A stretch of 64,000 bases of DNA from Plutella xylostella (taxonomy: Eukaryota > Arthropoda > Insecta > Lepidoptera > Plutellidae), in contig NC_064012.1 in the NCBI RefSeq assembly GCF_932276165.1, forward strand, positions 14,639,501 to 14,703,500, written 5' to 3'. The first letter of the stretch is position 1; each line of letters opens with the position of its first letter. The translations under genes were made by a program, and so were the position numbers. This document shows positions 50,601 to 63,969 of this stretch, one piece after another. The notes below the pieces were generated by a model. The model saw nothing but the letters and a program-made list of their open reading frames with translations, ran no database searches and was not told the origin of the DNA.

Positions 50601-53600
50601 AACCCGTGTAGCGACAACTGAATGTGTCTGCTTATTGCACCTGTCCTCAAGATTTTCGCAAAACGTAGGTACCATTAATTTTATTGGACTCGTTAGATTG
50701 TCATGGTCGTTTCCAAAAGACATAACTTTGCAATGCGCAAGAGCAATTCGAAACGAATAATATCAACCAATGAACAATGCCGCAGCGCAAATTTTGACGA
50801 ATCAGGTGGGTATGATAAACATTCTCACGCCGTGTAATTTCGTCCAACATTATGCCGTATGGATAACACTATAAGGTCGAGTTTGCATCGTACAGTAGCC
50901 GTGTAGCGTGCGTGCTCTCATCAATCATACAACCGCTCCTCAAATAAACCTCAAGTGTCGGGAAACGCTGCGTTTTGTTAATACGTTCGCGAATTAGGAT
51001 TCTTGCATAAATATATAGCACGTTGTGGAGACGGAAAACAATCTATGGTCCTATGGATTTTATTTTTTCTTATTACTGACACCTGTTTTCATCTTTGGTT
51101 ATAAATACAACATATAGATTGAAAAACTATGGTTTAAAGTTTATGTAAAAAATGTTTACAATGTAGTCATAGCTCACTATCAAGATTGATTACCAGTGCG
51201 GCTTCTGTTTTCAGTTGAAACTTGGTAGGTAGTTGGCATTATTCTTTTGTTTCTCAGCCGTTGTCGTTGGACGCTGTGCTACATTCTGTGTGTGGTTGCG
51301 TCAAAGTTTAGGGCGCAGCCTCACTAGCGGCAGACTTTCGTTCAATGTGGCCACGCCCTTATGTTTGGAATGGTAAACAAGATGTACCTGTGCTACCAGT
51401 GTCATATTATGCTTTATGTGTTTGTGGCTATAGTATGTTGTAATCGATGTTGTTTACAATAACATGGCTGGTATCTTTATTTTACATAAGTTGCGGGTAT
51501 TTTACAATAAAATTACAATACAAACTAATAATTACCCTTTATTCCCGGAACTCCCACATTTTTAAGAAAGAGTAGACCGCTAGAAAAGAAATGGGCTACT
51601 TCTAATCCCGGAATTCCCACGGGAAACACTATAGGTAAATGACGAACAAACACTCCAACCGTACCTAAAATACAGTCTGCTAAATGTAACGTGTCACTTC
51701 CCACTACGCAAGCCGAATCATGGCCTCATTTCTCCAAACGAAAAAAAAAGCGGCCGGCTAGTTTTTAACACAGTTGAATCATGCAGATTGGGCGTTCCAG
51801 TGGTTTTGTGGAATTCGCGGCGACTCTGGCCCGCGGCCAAGTGTTTGGAGTGGAGAACCTGGGGGGTCACTCTACGAACGGACGTGAGCTGTGGTGCAAT
51901 CGGCACGTTTTTGATACATATTATAGAGCCGTGGCTTAGTTTTTCGTGATATAGAGTGACCTCCGTGGTCTACCGGCCGGTGAAACTCGGTTGTAAGGGC
52001 ATAAAGATTATAATTTTATTATTTGTTGTGATATTACCAATTATGTATAACAATACCTAAAACATAAAAAAGTATTTTGTTTAGTATAAGAGACTCCGAT
52101 CCCACAGGCAAATTGTATACAAACAGTTTTGTGGGACTCATTGTAAAACTACAACTAATATGTAAGCTTAATAAATAAATAAATAATAATAATAAATGGA
52201 TGGGTGTTTGTTGAATTGCAAGCATCACAGTTTTCATATTTTTTATTTATAAACACTTTATTGTATACTGAATACACATTTACAAAAATTTACTTAAAAA
52301 GTAGTGTATAATAAGGAGGGCTAATTGCCAAGAAGCCATTTCTTCCAACCAACCTTTGTTTGGTGCAGTTTTTTTTACTATTACTGATGCCTACACTAAT
52401 ATAGGCATTAGGCATGCATTAATGAAAGGCATCAATATGAAGTATTTGATTGTAGTTCTATACGAATTTTATGAATAAACGTTTGGGAGCAACTAGGGGA
52501 GCGCCTAGTGTTCGTTGTTGGAACTAATTAAGTAATTCGTGTAAAGTTTGTTTGAATGGAAATGTCTTCAACACAATCTCAATTAAACTGCCATCGAGGC
52601 ATTCTGGCCCCATAGAACACTCGGGTGTAATAGTCAATGCATTGGCCCGGATAACATTTAGGTATGTGACTATTGAAAATATTTACAACCATATGAATGG
52701 AATAAGTACCTACTATTTTTTACATCAACAAAAAACATGAAAGACGTAAAATTGTTACTTTATTCTGCCAGTTATGTCTTAAAGAATTTGAGCCGAAGTA
52801 TTATATTACGTAGCGCTGTTATTCAAACAAAATGAAAATGTGTAACAGACCACACAGAAAGCTATATAATTCGGACTTAAGTTTTTATTTCGCGGATAAT
52901 GCGGTTGGCATAGTTATTATGTACTTATTAGGTACTCAATGTATTGCATAATCAGCTGTGGTTTACTGCAGGTAAATAAATTTAGACACGTAATTATTCG
53001 CATCATCATCAAACTGCCAGCGGCCTATCATTTCACACAATACCTGCTCTCATGGCCCGTACTAGACCATGATCGGTAGTTATAAGTTATGTTTGTATGA
53101 GTTATTTGTGAACTTCGCCTCACCGTTTTAAGGGTTTCCTATGACCGTGTAAATTCCGGGATAAAAAGTAGCCTATAGTTGTCCGGGAGTATATACCTAC
53201 CTAGCATGAATTAACATAGAAACCGGTGCAGTAGTTTTCCTACTCAATATAAACAAACAACATTCATATTCTTTCTTTTTATTACTATGTAGGTACATAC
53301 CCATTATAGTTTATTAATACATAAGTAATTTAACTTGTCTTGGAATAGAATGCTGAAAGCATCGAAATAGATGAAAGGCGTGATATGCTTTGTAAACAAG
53401 TTGAACATTCCGTTTTTGACGGTAGAATGAAGTTATTTTGTAGTAAGTACTTGTACCTGCGTCTAACGTGGTCAACAACAGATAAGATATAATAATATGT
53501 AGATTGTAGGTATATGAAATCGCTGACATGCCATCAATACCTCTATTGGAATGCCTTACCTGAGGGTTGTGGTTACCACAGCAATCCTGAAGCCACAGTT

Positions 53601-54333
53601 CACATAGACCTGTGGGGTTACCAATGTTACATATTTTTCCATTATCACAACATTAAGCTGCGTACAGACCGGCCCAACGAACGCCCAACTATGGATATTT
53701 ATCATACATAATACAGGGCAGATTGCAGCAACGAAGGTCAACGAAACCCGTTCGTTGGCGTTCGTTTGGCTGGTCTGTACGCAGCTTTAGGTGATTCCAG
53801 CCAAATATACTTGAAACTCTTGCAATACACCCAAGTCCCCGTTGTGAAAGCTCTTTGTTTTCCAGTGTGTACATACCCATTAATTATATCATTTTAATTT
53901 AATTAAAATGGCCAACTGAAACATTGTTAAGTATTAACTACACCTTTTACTTGGATGGAATAAAAAATCGTCCGGGGCGTGACGGCCGCACCTGAAAAGA
54001 GTTTATAGGTACGAGTCTACTATCCTTGATGACCTCGCGAGACGTATTATGTTATGGAAATTTAGTTAAACTAAACAATATACAAGGTATTCGTCTCTTA
54101 GACAAGCTTTTTTGGTTGATACAGAGTTCTATGTAACTTTTTCCATAGATTTTTGTAAGTTGTTAAATCTAAATGAAAGTTTTCAGTCCATTTGCTGGAC
54201 ATCCTGTAGGCATATAACCTACAATGAGCCTGCCACCACTGTAGCTATTTGTACAGTCGTATGTTCACATCCTTACTATCCTTACTTCCTTACTAATATT
54301 ATAAATGCGAAAGTAACTGTGTCTGTCTGTCTT

Positions 54334-54366
<33 letters not shown>

Positions 54367-57300
54367 TACTCTTTCACGCCAAAACTACTGAACGGATTTG
54401 AATGAAATTTGGTATGCATACGGTCTAGACCCTGGGAAAAAACATAGGCTACTTTTTATCCCGGAATTCCCACGGGAAAATTATTTAGGGCGAAGCGAAG
54501 CGCGCGGGAACAGCTAGTAAATCATAATTATTATCTGCTAATCCGTCCAGTGCTAGAAAAATCTTAGAGATATCCTCATGCAACCACTAGTTACCTACAC
54601 CTAGTAGGCACTACCACCGTGCAATGCGTTACCCCACCCCTTCTAAATTCTCTTGTAAACCGCAACACCCTGACTAACATTCTCCCTCATTATCATTACA
54701 TTATTACAATTAATTGGTCCAATTTAATCACTTTTGAACATTTCATCTTTTTCAGCCTCACATTTATCGTTAACATTGCTACGCGAAAAGACATAATTAA
54801 TGAAATTGTTCATTAAGTAACTATGTGATTAATGAATTGCCTGCGCCTGCGCTGGTATGATATGGTCTGGGGTCACTCTAGCTTACGAAAAACTACACTC
54901 GCGTGCAATGAAAAAGTTGAAGTGACATAGCACCAAATTAGTCCTAAACGGAAAAAAGTAGTTTAATTTTCGACATGTGTTACTAATTCATTATGGATGT
55001 TATATCTGAAAATAAATGTTTAATAATAATAATAATAAGCCTTCCGCTATATTGCAGTATACATTTCTACAGCGCATCAGTATAATCCGGTATATTACCA
55101 ACTTAAAAATGAAATATTCTCTTCACATTTTAAAAACTTGCGCCATTTCCTGTCGGCATTTTATTGTAAGTGTAACTTTTTCTTTGCTTCCGAGTGTAGG
55201 TGTCTGATTTGACCACAACAAGATTCAGTTGTATTAAACGCACCGATTGCTTTACAGCTCTTGTTCTTGTTTTTTTTATCTAGACTAGAGTAACCCCACC
55301 TGTGCCCGTGTGTGACTGTCTGATTGCTGTGCATGATAACGTGACTTTGCGAAATGAATGTGTGTCGAATGCACCTAATTTATTGGTGCTAATATGCCTT
55401 CCTGCCCGTAACACCTCCGCCATTCTATGTATAAGCATAGGTACCCGGGAGACGGGATATTGAAAGACTGAAATGGGATGGGTTAGGTAGTTATATGTTT
55501 GTATAGATACTTTGTGACTGAAATAGGAAGGATTATAGCGAAGGCGTTTTTCGTTTGTCAGTGTCCAGTGTCCTTTTACACTCACGTGCAAAATGCAGAC
55601 TCCAAATAGTCCAAATTTTTTTAAACATTTAAAATGAAATTTGTACAACATATTTACGTTTTTAGTTGCTAATATTCCGGTGCACCGTAAAATGTATTTT
55701 TATATTGCAGAAGGCATCACTAAGTATTTTTTTTCCGTTTAGAAGTAATTTGGTGATTTTCTCAATGTAACTTTTTCATAGCCCGTGAGTGTATTTCTAC
55801 AAACGATGGTCTACATACCATGGTTACCTCACATCGTGCCCTCTGTACACATGCATACACCTGCTCCGCAGTATCGGGTGAGCAAATCCGGGAACTTATT
55901 ACATTATACACTCAGCGATTTTGTTCGTTTGTCATCGACATGATTAAAAAAGAGGAAAAAAAAACCGAACTCCGAAACGGGTGCAGTTGTGGCTGTGGCT
56001 ACCATTGCTTATAAATAGTTTTCAGTCCATGCAAAATATGTTTTAATAGTGCTATTTTTATTGTAACTCATTTTTCGATTACACAATCCAGTACAGAGCA
56101 ATTTTAAATTGAATTTCTTTTCTGCAGCGAACAGAGTACTGAAAAGAATGATATTAAATACCGTAAAAGACATTTTTATACGAATATCTTTCAGTCTTCA
56201 TTATAATGTAATGTTTGAACGTCTCATTCCTCGGTCGCAGATAGCATTCCATTGAGCTCGTTTTATTAAACCTTATATACCGCTTATATACCGTACCTGC
56301 ACAAGGTATATGAAATAGTTAGGTACCAACGGAATGCGGTGCACGTTCTAATTAGTGTGGAAAGAATGCAGAGCGGCGAACAATTAATTGCGTTATATAC
56401 TGCCACTTTTATATAACTAACTTTCATGTAATGCTCCGTAACGTTTTCGGTTATCAAATTATCACCGAAATTTAATGTTTTTTTTTTGTAAAACTTGATG
56501 ACCATAACATGTTATATGCTTGTTATGGTATTTTATTGTGTTTAAAATTATAAATATTTTTTCCCGTAGAATGTACATATAAAATGTTACGTACGACCGA
56601 CGTAAATAAGATTAGCCAGTCGAACATAAGATGAACCAAGAGGAGTGATTAATTTTAGGTTTTACAAGTCACACATACACCTCTAACACATACTTTATTT
56701 GCATCTAGTCCTTATAGATCATTTAATAAGTAACTACAGCTGTTCCCGCGAGCTTCGCTTCGCCTAAAAAAAATCCCGTGGGCATTCCTGGATAAAAAGT
56801 AGCCTTTGTTTTTTCTCAAGGTCTAGACTCTAGTCTAGACCATATCTGTACCAAATTTCATTCAAATCCGTTCAGTAGTTTTGGCGTGAAAGAGTAACAG
56901 ACAGACACAGTTTCGCATTTATAATATTAAGTTAGGATTAGTGTCAAAAAGTCCGCGATGGGGGGCCAGGGTATGGCATTGCGGGTAGAAATCCTACTAG
57001 CTTCACAAGTGTCATCGATACAAAGCAGAGCAGTTTATTCATTATAGCATCAGCCCACTGCCGACTGTCGCTCCGTAATGAAAACAGACATTAACAGTAA
57101 AAGAGCTAGCGGAAATAATATCCGTCGCTCTGTCGTTAGTTCGCTTTGACTTTCAAACAATGTCTACAGCGCTGGGAGTGCTATTCAGACTCTTACAACG
57201 GGCCCAACGCGATGGTAAAAGGTTTCCAATAATATACTTTTTAAGTCTTTGAGCTATTGTGGTGCAGGAAAGGAGTATCCTAAAGGACTAGACCTAAACT

Positions 57301-60300
57301 CTTTCTTCATTGGAAGGTTTCTCTTGCCACAGCAGTGGGGACGTGATGGGTCGTGATGATGATGAAAGAAGTCTCGAGTGACATGTCACCTGTTCCTAAT
57401 TGGGAGTGACAGTGACAGTGTCATACGCTAATCTGACTGGCCAATTTTACCAACCCATCCCGAGTCCGTCTTGTTCTATGTATCAACCTGACAAACCCTC
57501 GGATATAACGGGGACAACGTGACAAGCTTTACCTAAGATGAAATTGAGAAAATTATTTAAGTTTTTCGGCTATGGTCTTAGTAGTTGTAAGGTTGTAACC
57601 GATATAATATAAGGCTATAAAATAAGTTCAGAAATTTCGTTATATTCTTCTCAGTGTATTCGCGGGCTACCCAGGGTACCCTTGAGGGATACATAACTTA
57701 CAATGCATACTTTGTTGCTCTAGTTTAAATCAAATTTCAAGCAGGAATGTTAGAATTCAGTTAAGTTTTCTTTGAAGTCAAAGAAATGTCTGAACAGAAT
57801 GTTCTCAAAGATTTCACTGGCAAAACTTACTAAAGATTTTACTGGCAAAGCTTACAAAAGGCTTTTGATTCACTTGTACCTATAATATCTATGTCAGTAG
57901 TTACAGTTAAAGATGTATAGTGCAATTTTATCAGTGATATTTCCCGTTGCGACGCCGACGTATGGATATACGAGTATGAATAGTAACGTTGCAACATGCC
58001 TGCTGAAACCTCATATCTTCTGACGCCAATTTGCACCTTAACACGTCGTTCTAGTGTGGTCCCGTATGTTTGTTTGATCATTAACATAGATTAAGGCCCT
58101 GTTCCACAATGTCTGGTTTGTGGCTACCTGTGAGATAAAATACGTGCTGTCACTTTCTGTTATTATTTTTTTGACAGTGACAGCATGTATTTTATCTCAC
58201 ATGTAGCCACTTACCAGACATTGTGAAACAGGGGCTAAGAATACTTGTACAAATGGTGTGTCACATACAAAAACAAAGCGAAAAGTTATTTTGTTTACTG
58301 TCAAACCGTTTCAAGTTCAATCGACCTAATTCTGAACCAACCATTCTACCAATGAATAAAGTCACAAATCTTTCTAGCCGAAGTAATAAAAGCTCATAAT
58401 AAGAATATTTAAAATAAGAGCTCAGTGGTAGAATTGTTGGTATTACTTGTCGATACGTTTCACTCCATCTTGTCCGTATATTGTTAATCTAAGATAATTA
58501 AGATCACAGAATCTGGCACTGGACTACTAGGTATGCTGTAACTGCTCCATTTTCGATCTACTGATTGAGAAATGCTGCGACAGTTTATCTAAGAATAGAT
58601 ATGTGATGTGATGGTGATAAGGATAACACTGATCGAAAATTGCTCTGATTTTACGATGATTGTGAAAAGACCGGTGGAAAACTTAGCGTTGTTTCCACCA
58701 GTGGATAAATTGTGGACTGATGATGACGATGGATGATCTATTGAATGTCATGTTGCCTCTGTTGATGTAGGGCACATGTATGTAACCATAAAGTTACTCA
58801 AGTAGTTTATTACATCTAAGGGTACAAAACTATATTCTTATGTTTAGTGAAAGTATTGCTTTTTGACCATAAGTGTTAGTATAATACTTCTTACATCGTG
58901 CTGGCGTAAAACATACGTGGGTATGCTTACTTATATTTAATCTTCCTAAGGTAAGCGTCCATCTATCGGTATTGTTTGCAACGGATGCATCGTATTCGGT
59001 ATTCTTTTGTATAGAAATTCACACAAGTACGTCCACTTCATCGGCATTGCCGACACCGTTCCACCAGGCATCACATTTTAAATTTGATGAGTGTACGTCG
59101 TGGTTCATGTCGAATGATTGCACCAACAACGGGCCAATATTGTAAACTTGTGAAGTAACAATTCAAATATTTTATAATGATGATTATGTTATGACTACTA
59201 CTACTCGGTACTGGATTAGAATTTTCCATTAAATTCTACTTGGTTGGAAATCTCTTTTTTTTTTGTAGGTATGGCTGATTCATTAATTTCTTATTATCTG
59301 TTATCAGGCCAATGCACAATCAATGCGATTTTCATTAATGTTATCAATGTTCAATCTGTATGTGTTATAAAATGCAATTAGGTGCTTACATGATATTTTA
59401 TTTAGTAATGAAATTAGACGGCAGCGAATGCGAACGAATATTATTATAGTTTTGCAACTTTGCGAATTTAATGCAGCAAAAAGTATGTTTATTTTTTACA
59501 TTGTGATAAATGTTTACAAAATAATGTAATCGAACGAACCGGAACCAATTTAGTATGTTACGAAAAAGTAACAATTCTGCAGCTGTGCGCCATAGAACTA
59601 TTGACCTTAAACATGTAAAATTGTTTCAAACAGAACATAGAAAATAAAACCTTGTCTATATGGTGTTTCACAATATTAGTCTATGTTTTTAACTTATTAA
59701 ACAGAAGCATTAAAAAAATTCATTTAAATTCTACTATAGGTATCTAGTAACTACAGGCAATACCTAGCAGTCTTAAAGAAGCTAAATTGCCCTATTCCGG
59801 GACTGTATTATTTGGCGAGTTTGTACCTAAGTAGATAAGCCATTTTTCATCAAAGTTGCAAACCTAAGCGCGAATTCTTACGACACTATATTTATGTAGC
59901 TTTTCCGTGCGCCTTTGATCCTAAAGCCCGTCACAGACTTAGCTATACTATAATTTTCTATACATTTTCGCAGTGACGGCACACTCAGCTATAATATATA
60001 TTTCTGTAACATCACCAAGCGATACCGTAATATACATGCGAACACTAGGGCGACCATCAATTAATGAAGGCAAAATATATATTTCATAGTGTGTGGTACC
60101 TTGCTATAATATATATTATAGTACGGTATATTAATATATATTATAGCTAAGTCTGTGACGGGCTTAATCATCTTTGATCATCTATTCACTCTCTTCCTCT
60201 ATCCCCGTTCCAGGCGAAGCTGTCCTGCTCTTGGAAGGCGCAGGCGCTGTTCAAGAAGTTCGACGCCCGCGCCAACCACAAGGTGTATGCCAAGGGGCGG

Positions 60301-63300
60301 GCCTGCGCCGGCACTCGCGTGCTGATCATCGGTGCCGGCCCGTGCGGGCTGCGAGCTGCTATTGAGTGCCAGCTGCTCGGGGCCAAAGTCGTGAGTATCA
60401 TCCGGGGTCTTTCCGGGAAGTCATAAGCAATATAGGTCGTCTACTGGCGTGAGCTTGGGTGGCTTAATAGCTAGGTATTTCACGCATAATGGCCCACCTA
60501 AGAGGCTAAATATGGAAAATCAGCTTGCCATGATAGGTAGATTGATAGATAGTGAGTATCATCCACCCATTACGTCCCCACTGCTGGGGCACGAGTCTAC
60601 TACGGCCGAGGGTACTGTCTAGGAAATTCTACTCGGTGGTTGTAATCAGCATAAATGTCCAGAAAAAAAAGGAAGACACAGCCATCGATGGCTATTATGG
60701 TGGGGAAGAGAATGGACCGGCCTGCGAATAGAGTGAGATGAAGTGAGTCTGCATTAGTCATTCCGCAATTTTCACATTGTGTTTTCATCAACTAGCGTAA
60801 ACATCTTCATCACCCCTCACACTGACCTCTACCCATCTCTCTCCCACAGGTGGTGGTAGAGAAGCGCGACCGCATGTCTCGCAACAACGTCCTGCATCTG
60901 TGGCCGTTCGTCATCCAGGACCTCCGGGCTCTCGGGGCCAAGAAGTTCCTCGGCAAGTTCTGTGCCGGCTCCATCGACCACATCAGCATTAGGCAGCTGC
61001 AGTGCATCTTGATGAAGGTATTTACTTGATTACGGAGACTTGCTCCAAACAATTAAACTAAATTAAATGTATTGCTGTCCGGCTCATTCAGTTATTATTG
61101 TCAAACTAAGAGAGCAAAAAAGGAAATTGGGCATTTTTTATACAAAACGCTTAATGTCCTTTAATTTCGTTTAAATTTTTGGTGTAACCCATATTGTAAA
61201 ATACAGACAGCATCTTTAGTGTAGTTGTAGAAGCTCTGCTTCAATTCGCAAAATATCCTGTGTTTTAAACCCGGTAAGACCATCAGTTTGTGTTTCTAAA
61301 TTGTGTGCCCAAGTATGATTAGGGTAGATAAAACGATTCCTACTGTCGGATGGGCATGTAAAGTAGTCGGTCCTGCGTCTAGCTCTGTCTAACCGTGTTG
61401 GTCATCCGTCCATTGGTCTATGAGCAGTATGGTACAGATAGTGTTCCTGTGTGCTGCTTACACACTTGGACATTTTAATCTAATCCCGCGGCACCTCCCA
61501 TTATCTCGTCTGTATAAATTAAAATATTCTTCAAAATATGTAATATACTTACTTAATCTAAAATGTACAAATCTTCCAGGTGTCTCTGCTGCTGGGCGTG
61601 GAAATACACGAGGGAGTCAGCTTCGAGGAGCTGCTCGAGCCCACTGTCACAGAAAATAATGAAAGTGAGTTGAAAACTATAGAGAAACCTCTAAACAATG
61701 TGTCCTAGTCCACAGTCTAAGGGTCATATCATACGTACCACAACCACACCACAGCCACAAGCACACCACAACCACGCCGAGTGGTCGGGCGTATATTTTG
61801 TATTGAAAATGAATAATCCAATTCACACGTGCCACATTTTGCCGTTGTTATCGACCACTTGTGTAATACGACCACATCGCAACCACATCGCGTCGGCAAC
61901 GCCGCCACGCGGCGGCGGCACCGCGGCTACCTCCTCTCCCTATTAACTGCATACGACCACATGGTTACCACATCGCAACGACAGCGACAACACAACCACA
62001 TCGACATTTTATCGCTGCCACACAATTCACACGTAACCACAGCTTGACCACATTATGTCGTTGCGACGTGGTGTGGCTGTGGTACTCGCCATCGAAGGCA
62101 GATATTGCTGTAATGGTGAAAAAAAAGCATGTGTGTTTCTCTTTTGCCTGGATATAATTTATCAAAGTACATACTTATATGAAGAACATTATTATGTATT
62201 TCTGCAGATTCATATGGTATCAGATCGATCATCGATCAGCTGTCCGACCCCAGTTCTGCCCAGTTGTTCTCATAACCATAGAGGCCTTTGCCTAGTAGTG
62301 AGACACTACAAAGGCTACATAAACAAATAAAATAAAAAATATATAATATAATACCAACCACCCTCCTCTCCCCCGCAGCGCTCGGCTGGCGAGCCCGCGT
62401 CCTACCCGCCGACCACCCGGTGAGCCAGTACCAGTTCGACACGCTGGTGGGGGCGGACGGGCGCCGCAACACACTCGCCGGCTTCAAGCGGAAGGAGTTC
62501 AGAGGGAAACTCGCCATGGCCATCACCGCCAACTTCATCAATAGGCACAGCGAGCAGGAGGCCTCGGTGAGTTGTGGTTTAAGTCAGTAAACATATTTTC
62601 CTAATAGAAAATGGGGGAGTAAAATTTCGTCCAGTAGGTATAACGAGTAGGTACTTAAATACATCGTCAGGCGCAACCTGGGCAGTCAGCGACGGTAACT
62701 TAATCACAACTAGGCATATAACACAGAACAGAATACAATTACATTGTGCGTGTCGGCAAAGATACTATCTTGTTAATTCGACAATTTCAGTAATTAAGGT
62801 CGCTTATTAAACTGTACGTATGTGTCCGTTTACGAGAGTAGGTCATTCCTGTAGGTATTCATGACAGAGCGCAGAGGTGACTGACTAACATTCCTTTTAC
62901 TCATAACAATAGTTATATAAAACTAACCACTTATTTTTGAGTAGTAGATATAGCGTATACATTTATGCTCAAAACTGTAATCCCAGTTTTCGAATGAGTA
63001 CAATGCACTTTGGGTACAGTTTCCTCACGTTGTTTTTCATAATGTATTTTGGTATATGGCAGGATTCGTCGAACCCACGGTCTTGCAAAGTATCCACTAC
63101 GCCACCACGACTCCATTTCGCGTATAGAAATCATGACTAAAAACACATAATATTTCCAACAGGTGCCAGAGATCAGCGGCGTAGCGTTCATATTCAACCA
63201 GAAGTTCTTCAAGGACCTGTACGAGGAGACCGGCATAGACCTGGAGAACATCGTCTACTATAAGGACGACACACATTACTTCGTCATGACGGCCAAGAAA

Positions 63301-63969
63301 CACAGTCTGCTGGATAAGGGTGTGCTTCTGAAGGTTAGTTTGTCCTCATGACATGACATGGACCGATAGGCAAAAGCTCTTTAAAGGTAAGCGTCCACCT
63401 ATCGGCATCGGACGGATCGGAAGCATCGCATTCAGTATTCTTTGTAGAGAAATTCACACAAGTCCACTTTATCGGCATTTCATAATTTTATGAAAATCCG
63501 TTTGCTGTGATATGTACGATACGCATACGATAGGTTGTCATAGAGTGGACGCTTACCTTTAATAGAATATTTCTTTGTCAATATTGTTGTATGGATTTTT
63601 TTTTATTACTGTACTTACCTACCGTCCCCATCGCCAATGTAGTAAGGCAAACAAGTACTAGTTCCGAATTGCTAACATTATTGTTACAAATCGACCCTGT
63701 AGACAGGTCATACGCTTCACTTTCCATTCGTATAATATCAAATTCAGTGTCATAATTCCTTCTTTCCCCAGGACTTCTCCGACGTGTCCCGTCTCCTAGA
63801 CGTGGACAATGTGGACCGAGCAGCCCTCATGCGCTACGCTCAAGAGGCGGCACGATTCTCCACGGACGGCAGACTGCCGCTCAAGGACTTTGCACTCAAT
63901 CATTACGGCGAGCCTGATGTCGCGCTGTTTGACTTCACGTCCATGTATGCGGCGGAGAACGCTAGCTTG
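47636..63969 (+). CDS. Mical: [F-actin]-monooxygenase Mical, N-terminal part (7 exons in window)
   Basis: Coding exons: 47636-47809, 60214-60390, 60850-61017, 61580-61664, 62379-62566, 63163-63333, 63772-63969; the gene continues past the window. Junctions are GT-AG and phases agree, giving 387 codons so far. Mical is a flavin monooxygenase that oxidises methionines of actin and disassembles filaments downstream of semaphorin/plexin signalling. The sequence shows the helical start ([20 protein letters not shown]), the FAD-binding GAGPCG in [16 protein letters not shown], the following [20 protein letters not shown], the GAD motif in [11 protein letters not shown], and conserved [20 protein letters not shown]. 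This is about three quarters of the ~490-aa monooxygenase domain; the CH and LIM domains must lie downstream. ATG 47636 has a GTCGCC context right after the acceptor at 47629, with a likely non-coding exon upstream. Intron 1 of the coding part is 12.4 kb. Confidence 0.95.
47832..47942. repeat. Mical: hairpin element 22 bp after a Mical donor
   Basis: Arms CACCTAACGAGTACAGTGG and CCACTGTACTCGTTAGGTG plus further partly matched bases, 111 bp in all. It resembles a small MITE inserted directly behind the exon ending at 47809. Confidence 0.8.
47943..53655. other. large Mical intron, first part
   Basis: No genes seen. Small decayed repeats: GAGCAATG...AAAAGTTCCA inverted ends near 48020-48105 and 48420-48465, a Helitron relic at 51590-51640 and 53105-53200, and a LINE-like 3' tail at 52245-52375 on the minus strand. 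Confidence 0.4.
53656..53786. mobile_element. palindromic MITE, TTA target duplication
   Basis: 131 bp, ends AGCTGCGTACAGACC and GGTCTGTACGCAGCT, TTA at 53653-53655 and 53787-53789. Confidence 0.8.
54287..54518 (+). mobile_element. Lep1-type Helitron
   Basis: TCCTTACTAATATTATAAAT start, long (CTGT)n at 54320-54366, CAGCTAGT end at 54518. Confidence 0.85.
54886..55803. mobile_element. non-autonomous DNA element with ~75-bp inverted ends
   Basis: Left end with CACTCGCGTGCAATGAAAAA and CACCAAATTAGTCCTAAACG. Right end is the imperfect inverse (TTCCGTTTAGAAGTAATTTG, AACTTTTTCATAGC). About 0.9 kb, no transposase. Confidence 0.55.
56733..56937 (-). mobile_element. Lep1-type Helitron, minus strand
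   Basis: ACTACAGCTGTTCCCGCGAG to ATAATATTAAGTTAGGA, with a duplicated TCTAGAC motif at 56821-56840. Confidence 0.75.
57285..57365 (+). repeat. LINE 3' end fragment
   Basis: GACTAGACCTAAACTCTTTC, AGCAGTGGGGACGTGATGGG and GATGATGATG; same family as 14884-15020. Confidence 0.55.
58095..58235. mobile_element. palindromic MITE, TAA target duplication
   Basis: 141 bp, arms GTCTGGTTTGTGGCTACCTG and TGAGATAAAATACGTGCTGT with their inverse, TAA at 58092-58094 and 58236-58238. Confidence 0.85.
58250..58493. mobile_element. decayed inverted relative of the MITE at 44131
   Basis: Aligns by eye with the inverse complement of 44131-44380 (GTCAAACCGTTT, AGTTCAA, CTCAGTGGTAGAA, TTGTTAATCTAAG). Confidence 0.6.
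58945..59100 (+). repeat. partial relative of the GGTAAGCGTCCA MITE
   Basis: AGGTAAGCGTCCATCTATCG and GAAATTCACACAAGT match the element at 63385, but the right inverted end is missing. Confidence 0.55.
59925..60164. mobile_element. palindromic MITE directly before a Mical acceptor
   Basis: 240 bp, ends AGCCCGTCACAGACTTAGCT and inverse, TATAATATATAT-rich interior, TAA at 59922-59924 and 60165-60167. The exon starting at 60214 is only 46 bp beyond, so the element borders its branch-point region. Confidence 0.85.
61733..62087. mobile_element. CCACAACCACA-rich MITE-like element
   Basis: Inverted ends around ACGTACCACAACCACACCAC / GTGGTGTGGCTGTGGTAC and many ACCACA/CGACCACAT repeats between. It lies in the intron between the fourth and fifth coding exons. 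Confidence 0.6.
63385..63558. mobile_element. MITE with TTAA flanks
   Basis: 174 bp, ends AGGTAAGCGTCCAC and GTGGACGCTTACCT, TTAA at 63381-63384 and 63559-63562. TTAA suits a piggyBac-type element; TAA with a longer end would suit Harbinger. Confidence 0.7.

Noticed and set aside
54320..54366. CRISPR-like direct repeats
   Set aside because: This is a CTGT microsatellite inside a Helitron, with no spacers.
55820..56014. small Cys-rich frame ending CGCGYHCL
   Set aside because: A lone 64-codon frame in a Mical intron, with no splice sites, similarity or conservation evidence.
61698..62165. short frames between Mical exons
   Set aside because: They come from the CCACA-rich MITE-like element and show no coding features.
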